From: Climacteris rufus
Taxonomy: Eukaryota > Chordata > Aves > Passeriformes > Climacteridae
Reading direction: 5' to 3'
Assembly: GCA_013398175.1 (NCBI GenBank)
Contig: VZRZ01002579.1
Location: 1,296,258 to 1,360,257 of the forward strand
Length of the DNA: 64,000 nucleotides
Shown one piece after another: positions 13,101 to 27,324 of the stretch. The notes beneath the pieces were generated by a model. The model was not told the origin of the DNA, did no database searches, and saw only the letters and a list, made by a program, of their open reading frames with translations. Each line of letters opens with the position of its first letter. The first letter of the stretch is position 1. Both the position numbers and the translations under genes were made by a program.

Positions 13101-15746
13101 TTAAAAGCATCTACCGGATCACAGTTTTTAGAAGTGCTTATACAGGCAGTGTCAAAATCACAGCAGAGCACGTAAGGGCAGAGTAAAACCACAGTTTAAA
13201 AACAAAATTCCTGTGGGGTTTTGTTTTTTGTTTTTTTAATAGATTAATAAGTGCAATACTTATAGGGTTAGCATTTTGTAAGTGTTATAATCTTTATGAT
13301 TTTCCATAATAAGAAATTATCTTTTTCTTGTTTTTAACTACCAAACTGCAACTATTTGGGCTGAAATTCTTCATGCTACTGTTTGATACTAGATGGGTAT
13401 TTATGTAAATTCAGCTACCAAGATAGAACAACCTCTGAGAGTAAACTCAAGCAAAAATACATCATATGGTCTGCATTAAATTACATTCTAGACTTGTGTA
13501 GACTGAAAAAAATAAATAATAGGATCAAGCTATAGTCAGCCTTTTCAGATTGTTAAATTTACCAAGATGATGGTGTGGATTTTCTTGCCCTGATTAAAAC
13601 TTTTTTCATGATAATTTTGTAATGATTACAGCCGCTTTTATCAAACTGCATTTCACAGTTAAACTCTTTTGTCTCCCCAAGCAGCGGTCACACATCTAGT
13701 GTCCAACACAGACATACTCTATGAGAAATCTCTCTGTGAGGAATTATTCAGGCTGGTCATTCCTGGACTCATGTGGTGGTGCATGTCCCCCTTCTAGGTT
13801 AAGCCAGAGCATCAGTGTGAGTCACTCTGTGAACTGGAGGCCTTGAATGATTTATGTTAGAAAGAAAGAAAATGTGCACAAACAAGGCCTATCAGTTGTC
13901 TGACATTGTTCACAATGCAGTCCCACAGTCAGGTATGAGGCAGGGGATGTGGAATACAGCACTGGAATAGTGGATGTCCAGGCATGGCAAAGACAACAGT
14001 GCCTTAGGCTGGCATTGCCCCTGTAGAGTGGAAATAGAGCCTGTGGGGGCTTATCCTCTAACCAAAACTCACGCAGACAATAGCAGTGACTGATCAGAGC
14101 AGCAATCAAATTACACTAATTCAATCTTGTCCTCTAGTTAAGTCCTTTGCATAAGTTGTATCTCAGCATCATTTCGGTTTCAACCCTTTACAATCACCTC
14201 GAGCTAAAACATTGCTTGCAAACACATCTCCACTTGATTCAGACAAATCGGGTGAAAAGAAATACACTCTTTTGCTACAGCTTAAATTAGTGTTATAGAA
14301 CATAATGGAGGATTTTATATTAAATTGCCTCTTCCATACAGTTCTGCAATCTAAGTGTCATTCAAGACACAGAAAAACATAAGGCACCTATGATCTGACT
14401 TGTAGCAGAGTTGAATTTCCCAGCAGAAATTAGTGATAAGTGTGATTTTAATATAAATTTCTAAATATTTGGAAAACAAGATTATAGATATCTTACATGG
14501 GACACTCAACATTATTTGATTTAAGTGTTTGCATTTTATTCTTAGTACTTTGGTTTTCCTTATACACAATATAAATGGGTTTTCTTTCAACTTTTACTAA
14601 AATTAGTAAATAAGAGAAATTGTAAAATGGAAGCTAATTTCTGCATTCAGTGCAGGCTGCAATAAACTGCAAATAAGTCATGGAGCAGTATACTGCAGAA
14701 AATAGCAAACTTCTTGTAGGACCATACAACTATCAGACCTAATTTATGCTATGAGTCGCTAAACCTAACCTGCAATTGCAGCCTACCACACAATCTAATT
14801 ATTTTCTTAAGTATTCCAAATTGATCTTAAGGATTATTGAATTGCTTGTCCACAGTACGAGAATCTATAACCTATTCATCTCTAGATTTTACTGACCATT
14901 TTGCCAGAAACTCCTAATGTTTAATCTGAATCAAGGAATGTTTCTATCGGGTTTTGTGCTAATGTTTTTCTTTTAGAATGAAATGTCATATATTCAGCTA
15001 AATGACCAAGAATTTTATGATAGATTGGAATAGAGCAGAGAAATGGAACAGCTCTTTCTGTAACATTTGTTTCACTCTGAAATCATCTTTCTTGAGCTTA
15101 GATGCCTAGAGCTATTGTAGATGAGATAGCTCCTGCCCATCAAATAACATAACTGCCTTCCAACACTACTGTAGCCAGTGTCACCTGGTACACTTGACCC
15201 CCCAGAGCCACATCACACCAGTGACTCAAAAATCATTCTCTGATCAACAACCGTGTCCCCACCACAGCTGTTTCCAGTCAGCAAGCTCACAAATTAATAA
15301 AAACTCTCAGTATTAGTCCTGAAGAACACGTGTACTTGATACTGTTAAATATTGTCCCTTGTATATGATCCCAGTTCTTACAGTCATGCAGGTCTTCCTG
15401 GTCTTTTGTATTAATGAGAGACATGTTTTGCTTCAGCAAACTCAATTATCACACCCCCGGATCTCCCTACTAAGCTTTCTAATGAAATCTCCAAACAAGT
15501 ATTGTTTGAAGACTGACCCTTTAAGAGCTCCAGGAGTAATATCACGTAACAGCACTTTCCCTTCCAGTGCCACTTTCCCTCTCACAGTACAGTGCTCTCA
15601 GTAATTACTGAGCATTGGTTATCATGGGCACTGACTGTACAGTCACCAGGCAGGGAGTCCTGCAGAAATAGTATATTCTTACTTAGGTAAACATTGTCTA
15701 TTGATGCATGTTTACCTACAGAGTAAAATTAGGATTTCTATAAATC

Positions 15747-15761
15747 GGGGGGGGGGGGGGG
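15747..15761. repeat. Poly-G run (15 G)
   Basis: A homopolymer of G in AT-rich surroundings. Length may be uncertain for technical reasons. Confidence 0.9.
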
Positions 15762-17300
15762 ATAATAAAAAATGTCCTTTACTAACACTAGTTGAATCTG
15801 ATACATAACAATATGAGCCAGAAGAATTTAAATCTCTTTTGTTGCTATTATTAGGGCAAGAGATTTTGTTTCATAAATGATGAAATATTCTTTTAAACTT
15901 CACTTTGAAAAATCATGCCTGAACTAAATTTAAAAAAATTGAAATGACCAAATGTTTCCAATGCTCCATGGAATAAATTACTAAAATCACAATTAAGTTT
16001 TTTTTGTGAATACAAACTAAGAAAAATATACTTGGACTAAAAGAAAAAAAGTATTTTGGATTGACATAAAACACATGCACTTTCTGATTTTGATTTTGCA
16101 ACAGAACTGAGAAAGATTATTTATTTAATCAATCTCTAGTTTTACAGAAAGCATGAATTCTGTTATTCTCATATGCCAATCACATATCTTTGGAGGTTTA
16201 GTGTTCTTTTACCACAGGTTTTTCAGAACACAGTTTAAAATTAAATAGCAGTGTGGCAGAGACAGCTCTGGCCCCAAAGCTCAGATTGTGTCATGAGCAT
16301 AAATTTTGGAGAAGGCTGGACTAATGGAGGAGTGACAGCACCAGCAAATCTCCCCAGTCTTTGCCAGGAAGCAGTTAATGCAGGGACAAACTCAGTGCCA
16401 CGTGCATGAACAAGGCCATGTTTCTAAGATGAAGACATAGAAGAAGGTATCAAAAGCCATATGCCTATTTGAGGTAATTTTTTTAACAGGTCCTCAGAAA
16501 AAGCTGGGGGGGGCATGGAACAAACATAAAATAGAGTCAGAGACAAACAACAATGTTGACAGATGGGGGCAGTGGGGGAAAAAAACAAGCCAAGAAAAAT
16601 CACCCAGGAAACTACTGTATCACATGCATATGGCAGATAAAAAGTTGTTTACTGAAGTGGAAAAAAAAGTCATATGCATCTGTTTAAGATCATGTGCAAT
16701 ACAACTAAATATTTATTTAAGGGCATAAAATGTCATGCTGTTTTGCATAATGAACTACTAGCAGAAATACTTATTGAATAAACAAATCCTACAGATTTGA
16801 TCATCACATATTTAAAAAATCTATTTCTAACAGATACTTTTTATGTCAGAGTGATCACATGTACCCTAGCAACAAGGATGTTATTGAAATTCTACATACA
16901 TGTAGGTGTATGAGTAATTTTTAGATATGAAGTAAGTCTAATGATGAATGTTTAATAAACGGCAGACTCAGTAAGCTGTGAGCTAGATTTTATGAATGTG
17001 CAAAGCTTGATAAATTACTTTTGTTCATAAATGTTCTGATAAGAAAGGATAAATATCTGTGCTTTTTTAAAAAAAAACCATGTTAAGTAATATTTTCTAT
17101 GTTGTCAGTTTATTTCTCATATTTATAACCTGAAGATGTATCTACAAGTACACATGATGAAAATGCAAGAATAGAGGCTGAAAGGAAAGAGCATTGATGT
17201 GTTCTGGAATGACAGTTCCCACATTCCTAGCACAGAGAGCATATTTGCTTCTCCTTATTCCAGGACCTATTCCTCAGTTTAACTGCAGTCATTGCTACTG

Positions 17301-17326
17301 TGCTTCATGCTAATTTGCATGAAGCA
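17301..17326. repeat. Perfect inverted repeat containing octamer-like motifs
   Basis: TGCTTCATGC (17301-17310) and GCATGAAGCA (17317-17326) are exact reverse complements around TAATTT. The centre reads ATGCTAAT overlapping ATTTGCAT; the latter is the reverse complement of the POU/Oct octamer ATGCAAAT. Confidence 0.9.
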
Positions 17327-20195
17327 TCAGTTAATGCCAGCTTAGAGTGATTTTTTTTAGTAATTGGCTGTTAATTGATGTTGTGTATGCTAGTCATATC
17401 TCATTGTCAATTTTTTTTTCCTTAATTCCTTTCATGAATCAGGAACAAATTTGATTAGTTATCAATCACATAGGGAAATTTATCAGAAGTTTTTGAAAAC
17501 TGGAAATTCATATAATAGTGCATGAAAGAAAAATAGGCCTTTGTAAATACACTGTATAGAAGAAAGAGATCTAGAAGTAATTGGAGGAAGAAGGTGACTG
17601 TCAATATACAACTTGTTGCTGGTTTAACATAAACAGAGAATGATGGACATCTAACCCAAACTAAACTAAAGTTTCACTGACTGTCCCTCGTAACTCAAAC
17701 AGACTTTGTGATATCACAACTCTATTAGTCCAGAGTACAACACACACTTTTCATGCACAATGAGACTACATCAGTTTTGGTTAAACCAAGTTCAGAACAC
17801 TTACCTAAGGCACAAATTCATTATTTTGGTCTACGCTGAAAGAAAAGTAGAGGTAAACAGCATCTAAGAGAAGCAGTGTGAATGACAACCTGTCCCTTTT
17901 TCTGATATCACTGGATGTAGGGTGTGGTGTACCCTTACTACTTTATCACAGAACCCATCCCTTGATCTGTTTATAGTAAGGTACTGAGTAAGCCAGACTT
18001 GTATAGTTCTTTTGAACTTAAAAAAATTTACTTCATTTACTAGTATTTGCACCACCAGCAACATCAAAACTAGACAGGATTTCTCAATGTACTTTTAATC
18101 TCAATTTAGAAAAAAGATAGACCCCAATTCCTTCTTAGGATCCTTGCACTTTCTAAATAGTCAAATAAATGATTGCTTAGAAGAATCCTTAAGAAGAGTG
18201 CTTAAGAGTAGAAGAAACTAGTAATTTAGATTAATTCTTCATAAGGAGAAGCTAATTTGATATTTTCTTTTTTTTTCTGTTAAATGATTCAGAAAAAGTT
18301 GTACCAGCTTAAACTTGACCACACAGTTGATAAACAAATCCCCTTTAATCTGCAGGGAGATTTTAAAAAGTAAGCTGTGAACAGCTCTATTTTCTGATGT
18401 TTTGGTGACTGAAATCCTCGGATGTTGTTTCTGTTTTCGTTAATTATACAATAATGAACAAAAGGAATGTTGCAATATGAATTGATTTGTGGAGTCTTTC
18501 ATGTCCATCAGCATGCTAAGCACTGTAAAGACAGGACAAAGTCCTTGTTCCTCCTTGACCATACTGTGTCTAAACAGGCAAAAGGGGAAATGAGATGAGG
18601 GAGATGAGAATTTGACCAAAATTACACAACTGGCTAATAGCAAACAAAAGATTTCCTGCATTTAAGCCCGATAAGCAGTGAAGAAAGTTGCTCTTTACAT
18701 GTAGGACTTACGGGGCAACCTAAATGCTCAATTTTTTCACTTGTAGGTTGTGGATAATATATTGGATTAGGAGAAACACTTTTGAGTTCTCTGGTTTTGC
18801 CTCTTGTTTTCAGTCTTGTTTGCTAAGGAAATGAAACTTGTGCAATCACGGTGGGTGTGTATGGCTGGCTGCACACAGGACACAAAGTGTTGGTCTCGCA
18901 GAAAACGTAATTCAAAAGTCTTGATCTCGAAGGTAGTGTAATACAAATGCTGTGAAAATAGAGGGAGAGTTGCAGATACCAGGCTTTAGCCTGATAGCAA
19001 GAAATCCACATTATAAAAATCATACTACTTTAGTTTTGATGTGAACAGAACCACACATTTTCTTCAGTTACACTTTAGAGTTTTCCTCTGTATTAAGAAA
19101 TTCATTAATTAAAAACCCAACAAGAAAATGAAATCTCATAAAACAATGCAACATTAGGAACTGAGGCTTAAAAGAAAAAAGCCAAATACAGTATTATTTA
19201 TAATAAAACAATGAACTAGAATAACTGCTCATGGATGCATGGCATCAGATTTCCAGATTTTCCTTCAGAGGATAAAACTAGTGATAGCAGAAAGCTTCAC
19301 TGCTGTACTTAAAGGAAGAAGGAGGAAACAGAGATGAAAACTGGGGTGAAGCTATGTTCATGACAGAGAACATTTATGTTAGTAATCTCAAATGTCATAA
19401 TGAGGCAAGGTCTAACAAAAAATATCAGTGTAGACAAGGCCTCATTGGGGCTCAAAGAAGGCAATGATTTAAGTTCTAACATTACAATATGCACGTGTCC
19501 CATGTTGGAATTTACTTGTTCCTTCACAAGCACTGCTCCCCATCCTGCTGGTGAGATACCCTGCCAAGAGTTTGTGACTGAAGCTGAGAGAGGGAACATA
19601 CACTTCATTTGAGTACTCCTGAGCAGCTCAGAAATTTAATTTCCCCTTTTAATACAAGGGTTCCGGTATAATTCAGTCCCCCCCCCTACACTAATGTGCA
19701 CAGCCTTCAACCAAACCAAAGTACACAATTTCCATTGTGTCATGCACATTCATTCGGCATAAGAATAAAATGGAATAAGAGAAACTGAGACCTTTTTACA
19801 TGGGATGGGCTAGGGAATGTTTTTATTCTCGTTGCTATAGTAATAAATACAGCTAATTGTGCAATCACTGCAATTACACATTTTTAAAGGGTGGTACTTT
19901 CAAACAGTAGCAATACAACTGCAACATGAGAAAGTGATGTAATCAAGGAAAGATGGAAGCATAAACCAACACAATGCTTAAGACATGTTTAGTGGATTAT
20001 GATGAAATATTTTGGAGAGGAAATCTAGCTCAGTTAAGATACTAGCATCAGCTTCTAACATTTAAAATCAGTATTTTGCTCTTCCACAGTTTTCTTTTGT
20101 GACCTTAACCATGAAACAGTGTTGACTAACAGCTGTGAACAGTAACAAGATACTTTAGGTGTTTGGCCATGGAGCAGAATCCAGAACCTAAAGTT

Positions 20196-20273
20196 ACTCA
20201 GATTGACCACAGACTTCATTCTGAGCTGGGAGCAACTCAGATTGACCACAGACTTCATTCTGAGCTGGAAGCA
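20196..20273. repeat. 39-bp tandem duplication, one mismatch
   Basis: Copies 20196-20234 and 20235-20273 each begin ACTCAGATTGACCACAGACT and differ at a single base (GGGAGCA versus GGAAGCA). Confidence 0.95.
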
Positions 20274-21629
20274 AATGAATATAGTTAATAGTAATTCTTT
20301 CTGATAGCTCATATCCTAAAACATCATTTGGGGTGCACAAGTGGTCTTTGCTGAAAGCAGGCACTTCCTTTAATTTGAGGTTATGGAATTTGTTCTCAAG
20401 ACGGATTCCCTTCAAAGGGCAAGGAAGTTAACACTCTGGTTTTGTAATGCATTTGAGTTCAAGGGCTTAGATACAAGGAGCCCTAATAGAGATGCTCTCA
20501 CTCAGAGAGAATGCTCTGGCACTCATGATAGCATTCTATGAGATGTATAGATTCAATTCCTTCTGCTGTTTGTAAAAATTCAAATCTTATCTTAATGTCT
20601 TAAATGCCAGGGTTTAGGGTAGGATGTTCTCACTCTCCCCTATTCAGTAATTAAAGAACTTCGTGTGCACAGGGAATGCACACAACAAGCATTAACATTG
20701 CCAATTAGTAAAACACTTCCTTGGGAAGGGGAGATTCAAGCAACACAACCAGAGGAGAAAACAGCCCATGTATTTTGATCACTGGGGGCTTACTAGCCTG
20801 GCCAGAAACAGAGCTTAGATGCCACCAGACTGAGGAAGCAGCTATGTCAGGATACTAAGAATTTTAACTTGGATCTAAAGATTTTGAAAGACAAAATACT
20901 CTATGGGCTAACATATCAATCCTGCTGAACAATTGTTCATTAGTAAAATGACCATGTTGGTAGTTCCTTACTTGCCCCAGGTTCTGTGTGATTAATTACA
21001 TTAAAATTGACAGAATATCAGAAATTACCACCATATGGCCATGGAAGATAAAGTAAACTGACAAAGATTTAGCAAAGTTAAACAGTTTCAAGTTAGAAGA
21101 GTCCTTTAAGCAATTTTTCAAAGTATAAAAAATATGGAAAGAATTCAGCTTGAAAAAAACTTAGTGTTTAATGACATAAAGGTAGCACAAGGACTTTGTA
21201 TATTGGGAATTTTTTGTTGTTTTTCAAAACATATTCCAAAAATCAACTGTAAAGTGCTTTGAATAATTGCTTTTTAAAATAATTTGCCTTGTGAAAGCCA
21301 AAGAGACAGATGAGACACAAAGAAATAAAAAAAGGAAAAGGAGACATTTGCATAACAGATAAAATTTGTTAAAAATCCCAACATGTTCTAATCTATACAT
21401 AAATTGCACAAAAATGAGACAAGAAAGGCTTATGACTGAGATAAACTTGTTAAATAGCTGGAGTGACTTCCTGAATTTCCTCTTATCTCTGATGTTTCCA
21501 AAACCACTGAGATTAGAGTTCAAGGAACAGGAAAACAAGATAAATGAAGAAGGTAGTGTTGAGGGATACAAACAATGCCTGAAAAGGTGGCTGCAAAGTA
21601 GCTCATACTGTATAGAAGTAAATACAAGC

Positions 21630-21662
21630 AATTAAAATTAAAGCAATTAAAGCAATTAAAAC
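21630..21662. repeat. AGCAATTAAA short tandem repeat
   Basis: AGCAATTAAA occurs three times in about 33 bases with slight spacing variation. Confidence 0.8.
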
Positions 21663-24600
21663 ATGAAAACAAAAGGAAAATATAAATTAAATAACTCTTC
21701 AGTTATGTATGGTATACCTAAGCATGTTCTGCAATCTACACAGCTCCAAAGGAACAACTTCCTATGGAAGCATGTCAAACATTAAAATACATCTGCTTCT
21801 CTGAACATAATCACCCCAACTATTAGCACAGCACAATCCTGGAAATTTGCATGAACATGAGATGGTCTAGCACATCTGTATATCTGCCCAGCTTCTAATG
21901 GTGATGAACAATGTTGTAAAGTCAGCATGGCATTGCATGCTTCCCACTGGTGAGTTGAACTGAATCCTCAGTAACTGAGAATGATGTCTTAGAAATCATC
22001 AAAGCTAGGTTAGAGAGATACAAGGTTCTAAAATCGAAGCAGCAATTACCGTGTGCTACTATCTATTTTTTGCCACTTATCCTGCAAAAAAAAACCAAGA
22101 CTTCTTTTGTTTAAGAGTTTGAACTATTTTGTTATTGTCACAACCACAGACTGAGACAAAGGGACTTAAACAACTTTCCTATCTGAATACAAATAATTTG
22201 CACCATTTAAAATAGTGATTTGAATATTGACAGAATCTGATGTCCATTTAAGCACAATTTTCCTTCTTTATTCTATATTTCTATTAGAGAAATATGCATT
22301 AAACTTTTTTTTGTCCATAGTCTTAAACAATATTCTGTAACTGATGCGGAGAATAATAATGTTTGCAAAGTTCTTAAAAGCAACATAAACCAATCTGCAT
22401 TATGAACAGTAGTTCAGTTACTCGGACTCATTAGTCACACAGTTTTTTGACAATATTTTTCCCTCCTGTTTTCTGAACTTTTAAGATAGAGATCACTAAG
22501 TTTAAATACAAACTTTAAAATGTGCTTGCATTTGACAAAGAAATAGCATACTTCTTTTCAACCCATGAGTCATCCTGAACAAACATTAACAGACCTTCCT
22601 TTCAAAATTCCAAAGTGATAAAATAGGACACGTAGATAGAGAGAACACACACAAACGATCACTCTTCAGACAGAAATAGAATCTCTACCTTTCACTACAG
22701 TATTATTTTCAGATAGTCTTAAGACTTCATCGTTCATGTTTATACCACAGGATTTAAGAAGCTTTCAGAAGTATTTGTCCATGTTTCAGCTGGGATAGAG
22801 AAAGGTACTGTTAACTTTTTCAAAGATGATTGAAGAGGCAAAATAAAAAGGTGCAAACTAATGATTTTGAAAGACTTTCTACTTGAAGTTACAAAAAGCT
22901 TTGGATACTTTACCTAACCCTCTTGTAGACTGACAACTAGAATTCCTAGCACTAGAAGTTCTCAGCATATCTTGACAATTGTGCATTGTTTTCTAAGTTA
23001 GATATTCACGGGGACACCTATAGAGACTAAGTTCCTGAACCTAATTATACTTGAGCTAGGGCTTTAAAAGAATCCCTTAGTATTCCCCTAGAGGAGCTCC
23101 TAACAAATAAGAATGTATTTTAAACAAGATTAAGTTTCAGCCTATGAATTTTCAGCCCCCTGTTTGGCATTTTACAGCAAGAATGTGTTTGCTGAATTGG
23201 TGTCTAAATACCTTCAAATGATGAAATTATTGCTATGCTATTGAACATTAATTTTTGGTATATATTCACCAGTACATTTTGTTCAGTACTGTTACAGCTA
23301 CTCTCCTTGATTAAAACTGAAGCAAACAATAGACAGGGCTTCTAATCCAGAAAAGTGACAGTAATACTTGACAATATTGCTATTCTGAGAGGTCCTTTAA
23401 AACAGGAAACAATACACATTGCTTTAAAGTTGAGAAGGTAAGGAGGTATAATACTGGCAAAAAGAGAGGATCTTAGGAGTTCAGGAAAATTTACATCATT
23501 TTAGGTGCCCTCTATTCATTTCACATCTAGCCACAATGGACCACCAATGTCCATTTTCTCTCTGTTTACTCGAAATTTTCTTCATTTCATTAATTTACCT
23601 GATCCTGTTCCCAACAGAATTTATTTCAGTGTCTATTAAATCCAGGAAACTGAGAACAGGTTTTACATTCCGTTAAAGTTAAGTCTGATGGTATCAACAG
23701 AGGAGTGTCAAGTATTCTCTTGTAAGGAGTCTGAGAACAGTTTTGTTCCCCCACCTCTTCAAGGTATTTTCACCATTCATTCCTAATAACTGTAAGAACT
23801 ATAGAGACTGACCATTGTATTGTCCTCTCCTGATGATATTCTTCAGGGATAAAGTAAAAATTCAACAGAGTACTGTTTTGTGTGTAACAAATTTTGTAAA
23901 CAGCTTTGAAAAATGCCCAGGATTTTTCCTAACTAGCTCCAAATATATTATGAAATATCAGTTCTCTTCAACTGAAAATGCATCAATTGGATTACTCAGT
24001 CAACCACCCTTCCCTCTGCAGTACAGGTGGAACAAAGAGCCTCCATGTCTAGCCATAAGTATCCAGACTAATTGAGAACAAGAGAGCACGAGAGAAAAAT
24101 GGAGTCTTAGAAAGCTTAATCTTTCCCTTCATGCACGCACATGGCTGGTAAATTTACCATTTGCAGCCCACACTAAGACTATTTTTTTCCTTTTAAAAAA
24201 CGATCAACTCACTGTTAGTTCTTGTAGCAATAACAGCAGAAAAGAGCCAGCCCTTGGCAGGCACTATTACCTGTAGCCACACTTTCTTAGACCTGTTTTG
24301 CTTCCTTCTGATCCTCCAGAACCACAGGCTCAATGAGTTGCTGGAATGAGTGTAAGGAAGAGTCTCTTCTTTCCCTATCCTCTTCCTTTCGTCTCTATCT
24401 GACTCACATAATGAGCATATCAGAGAAACAGAGAGAGGGGCAAGAAAAACCTGATGCGAAAAGCAAAGAACATTTCCCTTAAAGTGATGAAACAGGAGAG
24501 TCCCTCAGTAGAGAAGAATGGGCCTTGCCTATGTGGCATATCATGTCCACGTACATTTTCAGCATTCAGTTCAGTGTTGAGTTCAAATCAGCACAACCTC

Positions 24601-27324
24601 TCATTTTAGGGTAAAATCCCCTTGGAAAAGGTTCCTGCCCTGCTGATGAGATCAGAAAGGGCAGAGAAATTACCACACCCACATCCTGTGAAACCCCTAT
24701 GACTACTCCTCATTTCTTCTCACCTCACAGTCAGAAGGAGTTGTCACTCCTACTTGTACACACAATCCCTGCCACTGACTTTGTCACTGCAAATAACAAG
24801 GGCAAAATTATTAATACTGACCTTGAACATGACAGCAGCAAAATTAAATTCTGTCCACTCAGTTTGGAATTTTTTAAGTAGCTCTGCCAAAAACAAAGCA
24901 CATGGAAATCATGTCTACATTTCTTTCCAACTTGAAGGAGCAGTGTAATTATAGAAAAATCTAAAAGAAACATTACATTAAAAAAACCAAACCCCAACAC
25001 TTCTGTGAGCCCAACTTTCATTCTGTTATACTTTCAAAGGGATTGTTATATCCACAACAATTTAACTGTGAAACCAATTTAAAAATGTTTAAACAATACA
25101 GTTAGTGTATTGCTAGAGAGTGTCTGGCCTTTTGCTGCTGACCAAGAGATATCCTGTAACGGAAGTAGCTAATCACTGTCTCCTTGGAAAATGTTTACAA
25201 AGGGACATTTGGGATGATGTTATCTACATCCTGTTTAAGTAGCTATTTTGTTCTTTTAAATCAGATGATGAACCAAAAAGAAGCATTCTTAGTAGAATTG
25301 TTATTCTTTTCCTTTCTGTATCTTGACTTTCTGGACAGTTATTTCAAGGGTACCAGCTGTTTTTCACCTTATCTCTCCATACCTTATACACATGTTAAAA
25401 GAAACAAAGTGTTTTGCACAACTCTTATAAAAATCAATGGGTAAACTCTAGGTACACATAAACACCCAAATCAAAACTGATCAAATATGTTAATTCTGAA
25501 AGACCCTAAAGGAAAGAAAGCTGCTTTGCTATGGACTGCTGGAGGGAAATAGAAGTTATGATGACAAATCCTCTTGTTATAGTCAGTTATAGGAAATAAA
25601 AACTTTTCTCTTTCCCTGATGCCAGAATTAAATGTAATTTTGGTTTTACTGATACAAAATACAGATTTCAGTTAGCAATACCATGACATTTCCCTGCATA
25701 TTGCCCCACTGCATGCTGCTTCTGAAACAGCTGGACATTCATGCAAGGTAGGCAGATGATCCTTATAGGAAAATGATCAATGCTTACTGTATTTCAGCGT
25801 TCTCCTAAATAGAAAAATATAAAAATCTTGAATCCGTAGAACGGCTGGGGACTGACCCTGAAAACTACACAAATCAGTGTGATTCTTCTCAGAAGAATGC
25901 CACCAGTTAGTAACATTTTCTAACTCACCAGATCTCTTGATGTTTTAATATATTATCAAGATATATGTTCATTGCCTTTTTTAAATTTTACTGGAAGAAT
26001 TCATTTTAGTTCACTGTCATTTAAAGTTTTCTTGATTAGAAGCAACAATAAAATCTAAGTTTCAGTTAAATACAGCTGGCAGTGCAAGACTTGCCAATCA
26101 GCAGCTTGCAAATTACAAACAGGTGATGATAAACATAGGCATAATTCTTAAAGTAAATTTTAGACTCTCTGATGACTTTTAAGTCTGTAAGGGAGTCCAG
26201 AGCGAAAACAGAAGGCGAAATTATTAAATATTAGAAATACCTACATGTTATTGTGCTGGCTCACTTCATATTGTAAGATTTGTGGCTATTTTGGGGGGAT
26301 TGGTCCCTGCTGAGAATCCCTATCAGGGCACTGATGAAACTGGAGTAGTACATGCACTGCCTGATGCATATGTTCATCTCTCAGTCTCAGATTTCCTGGA
26401 CTGAATGTGAAACCTCTAATTTGGGTTGCAAAATGATGTGCTCGTGTATACTGTGCATTCCTGGAATATATGAGCACTTTCACGAGCATAAACGCAATTC
26501 TTTTCAGAGTATATTAATAAGCAATTGGATACGTATTCACCAACACAACTGTATAGATTTTAAAACACAGACTTTATCACTCGTTATGAAGGACAGGGAG
26601 ATTTTTTTTTTTGTCATTTGAAAAGGGGGAGCAGAGGCACAAGGGAAGGGCCACAGAAGTTGTAGTACTAAAAATGAGACTATGAGGACTTTCTTTCCAA
26701 AAAAATAATTAACATTACTTAGTCCTTTGCATAATTGAAGAACAGGTTTTCTATTTAATTTTCACAATTGAATACTCAGATTTCTGCAGGTAAAAGAAGG
26801 ACTGGTCAGCATCCAAAACCTGAGGAATACAGCAAATAAATGTGTAGAAAGCTCTTTTCAGCATTGCTTGAAGGACAAGGAACTCTCTTAGAGCCCATAC
26901 AAGATGCACAAGCAGTTTTCAATTATCTCAGTCATCAGACAATTTTATTCTCTGATCCTCATTTCCTAGTGATTACAAGCCATCTAATTTCTGTAACCAA
27001 AGCAGTTAAAAATAACAACTCCTGTCAGTATGCCTCTTTGCCACTACTACATATCCACAGTAAAACTGAAATAAAAGCAGAGGTGCTATGAAAGAAATTA
27101 TATCTTGTTTTATAGTTAAAGGCAACATTGACACCAATAAACATGGACATGAATTTTGAAGTTCACAAGTCTTCAAGGGGTCTCTCTACATGGTAACACT
27201 GTCATAACAGCAATGGCTTAAAGACATAGTCAAGATAAGATTTTTAGGCATAAAAAATGCCTTTTATTAGGCCAGGTAGTATAATATAGGAAAAAGTACA
27301 CAGATTTCCAAAAGTTGCTTTTTT

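Larger units (their letters stand above)
3846..27324. other. Intergenic AT-rich desert upstream of RASGRP1
   Basis: About 23 kb in which I find no coding exon with a recognisable product, no tRNA or rRNA and no clear transposon. Open frames are short (at most about 135 codons) and lack family features. Small features are listed separately: hairpins at 7852-7876 and 17301-17326, tandem duplications at 10041-10105 and 20196-20273, and a G-run at 15747-15761. Distal enhancers or non-coding transcripts could lie here but cannot be seen from sequence alone. Confidence 0.6.

Noticed and set aside
21224..21631. 135-codon minus-strand open frame
   Set aside because: Low-complexity Leu/Phe/Ser translation from AT-rich DNA, with a competing open frame on the other strand and no motif.
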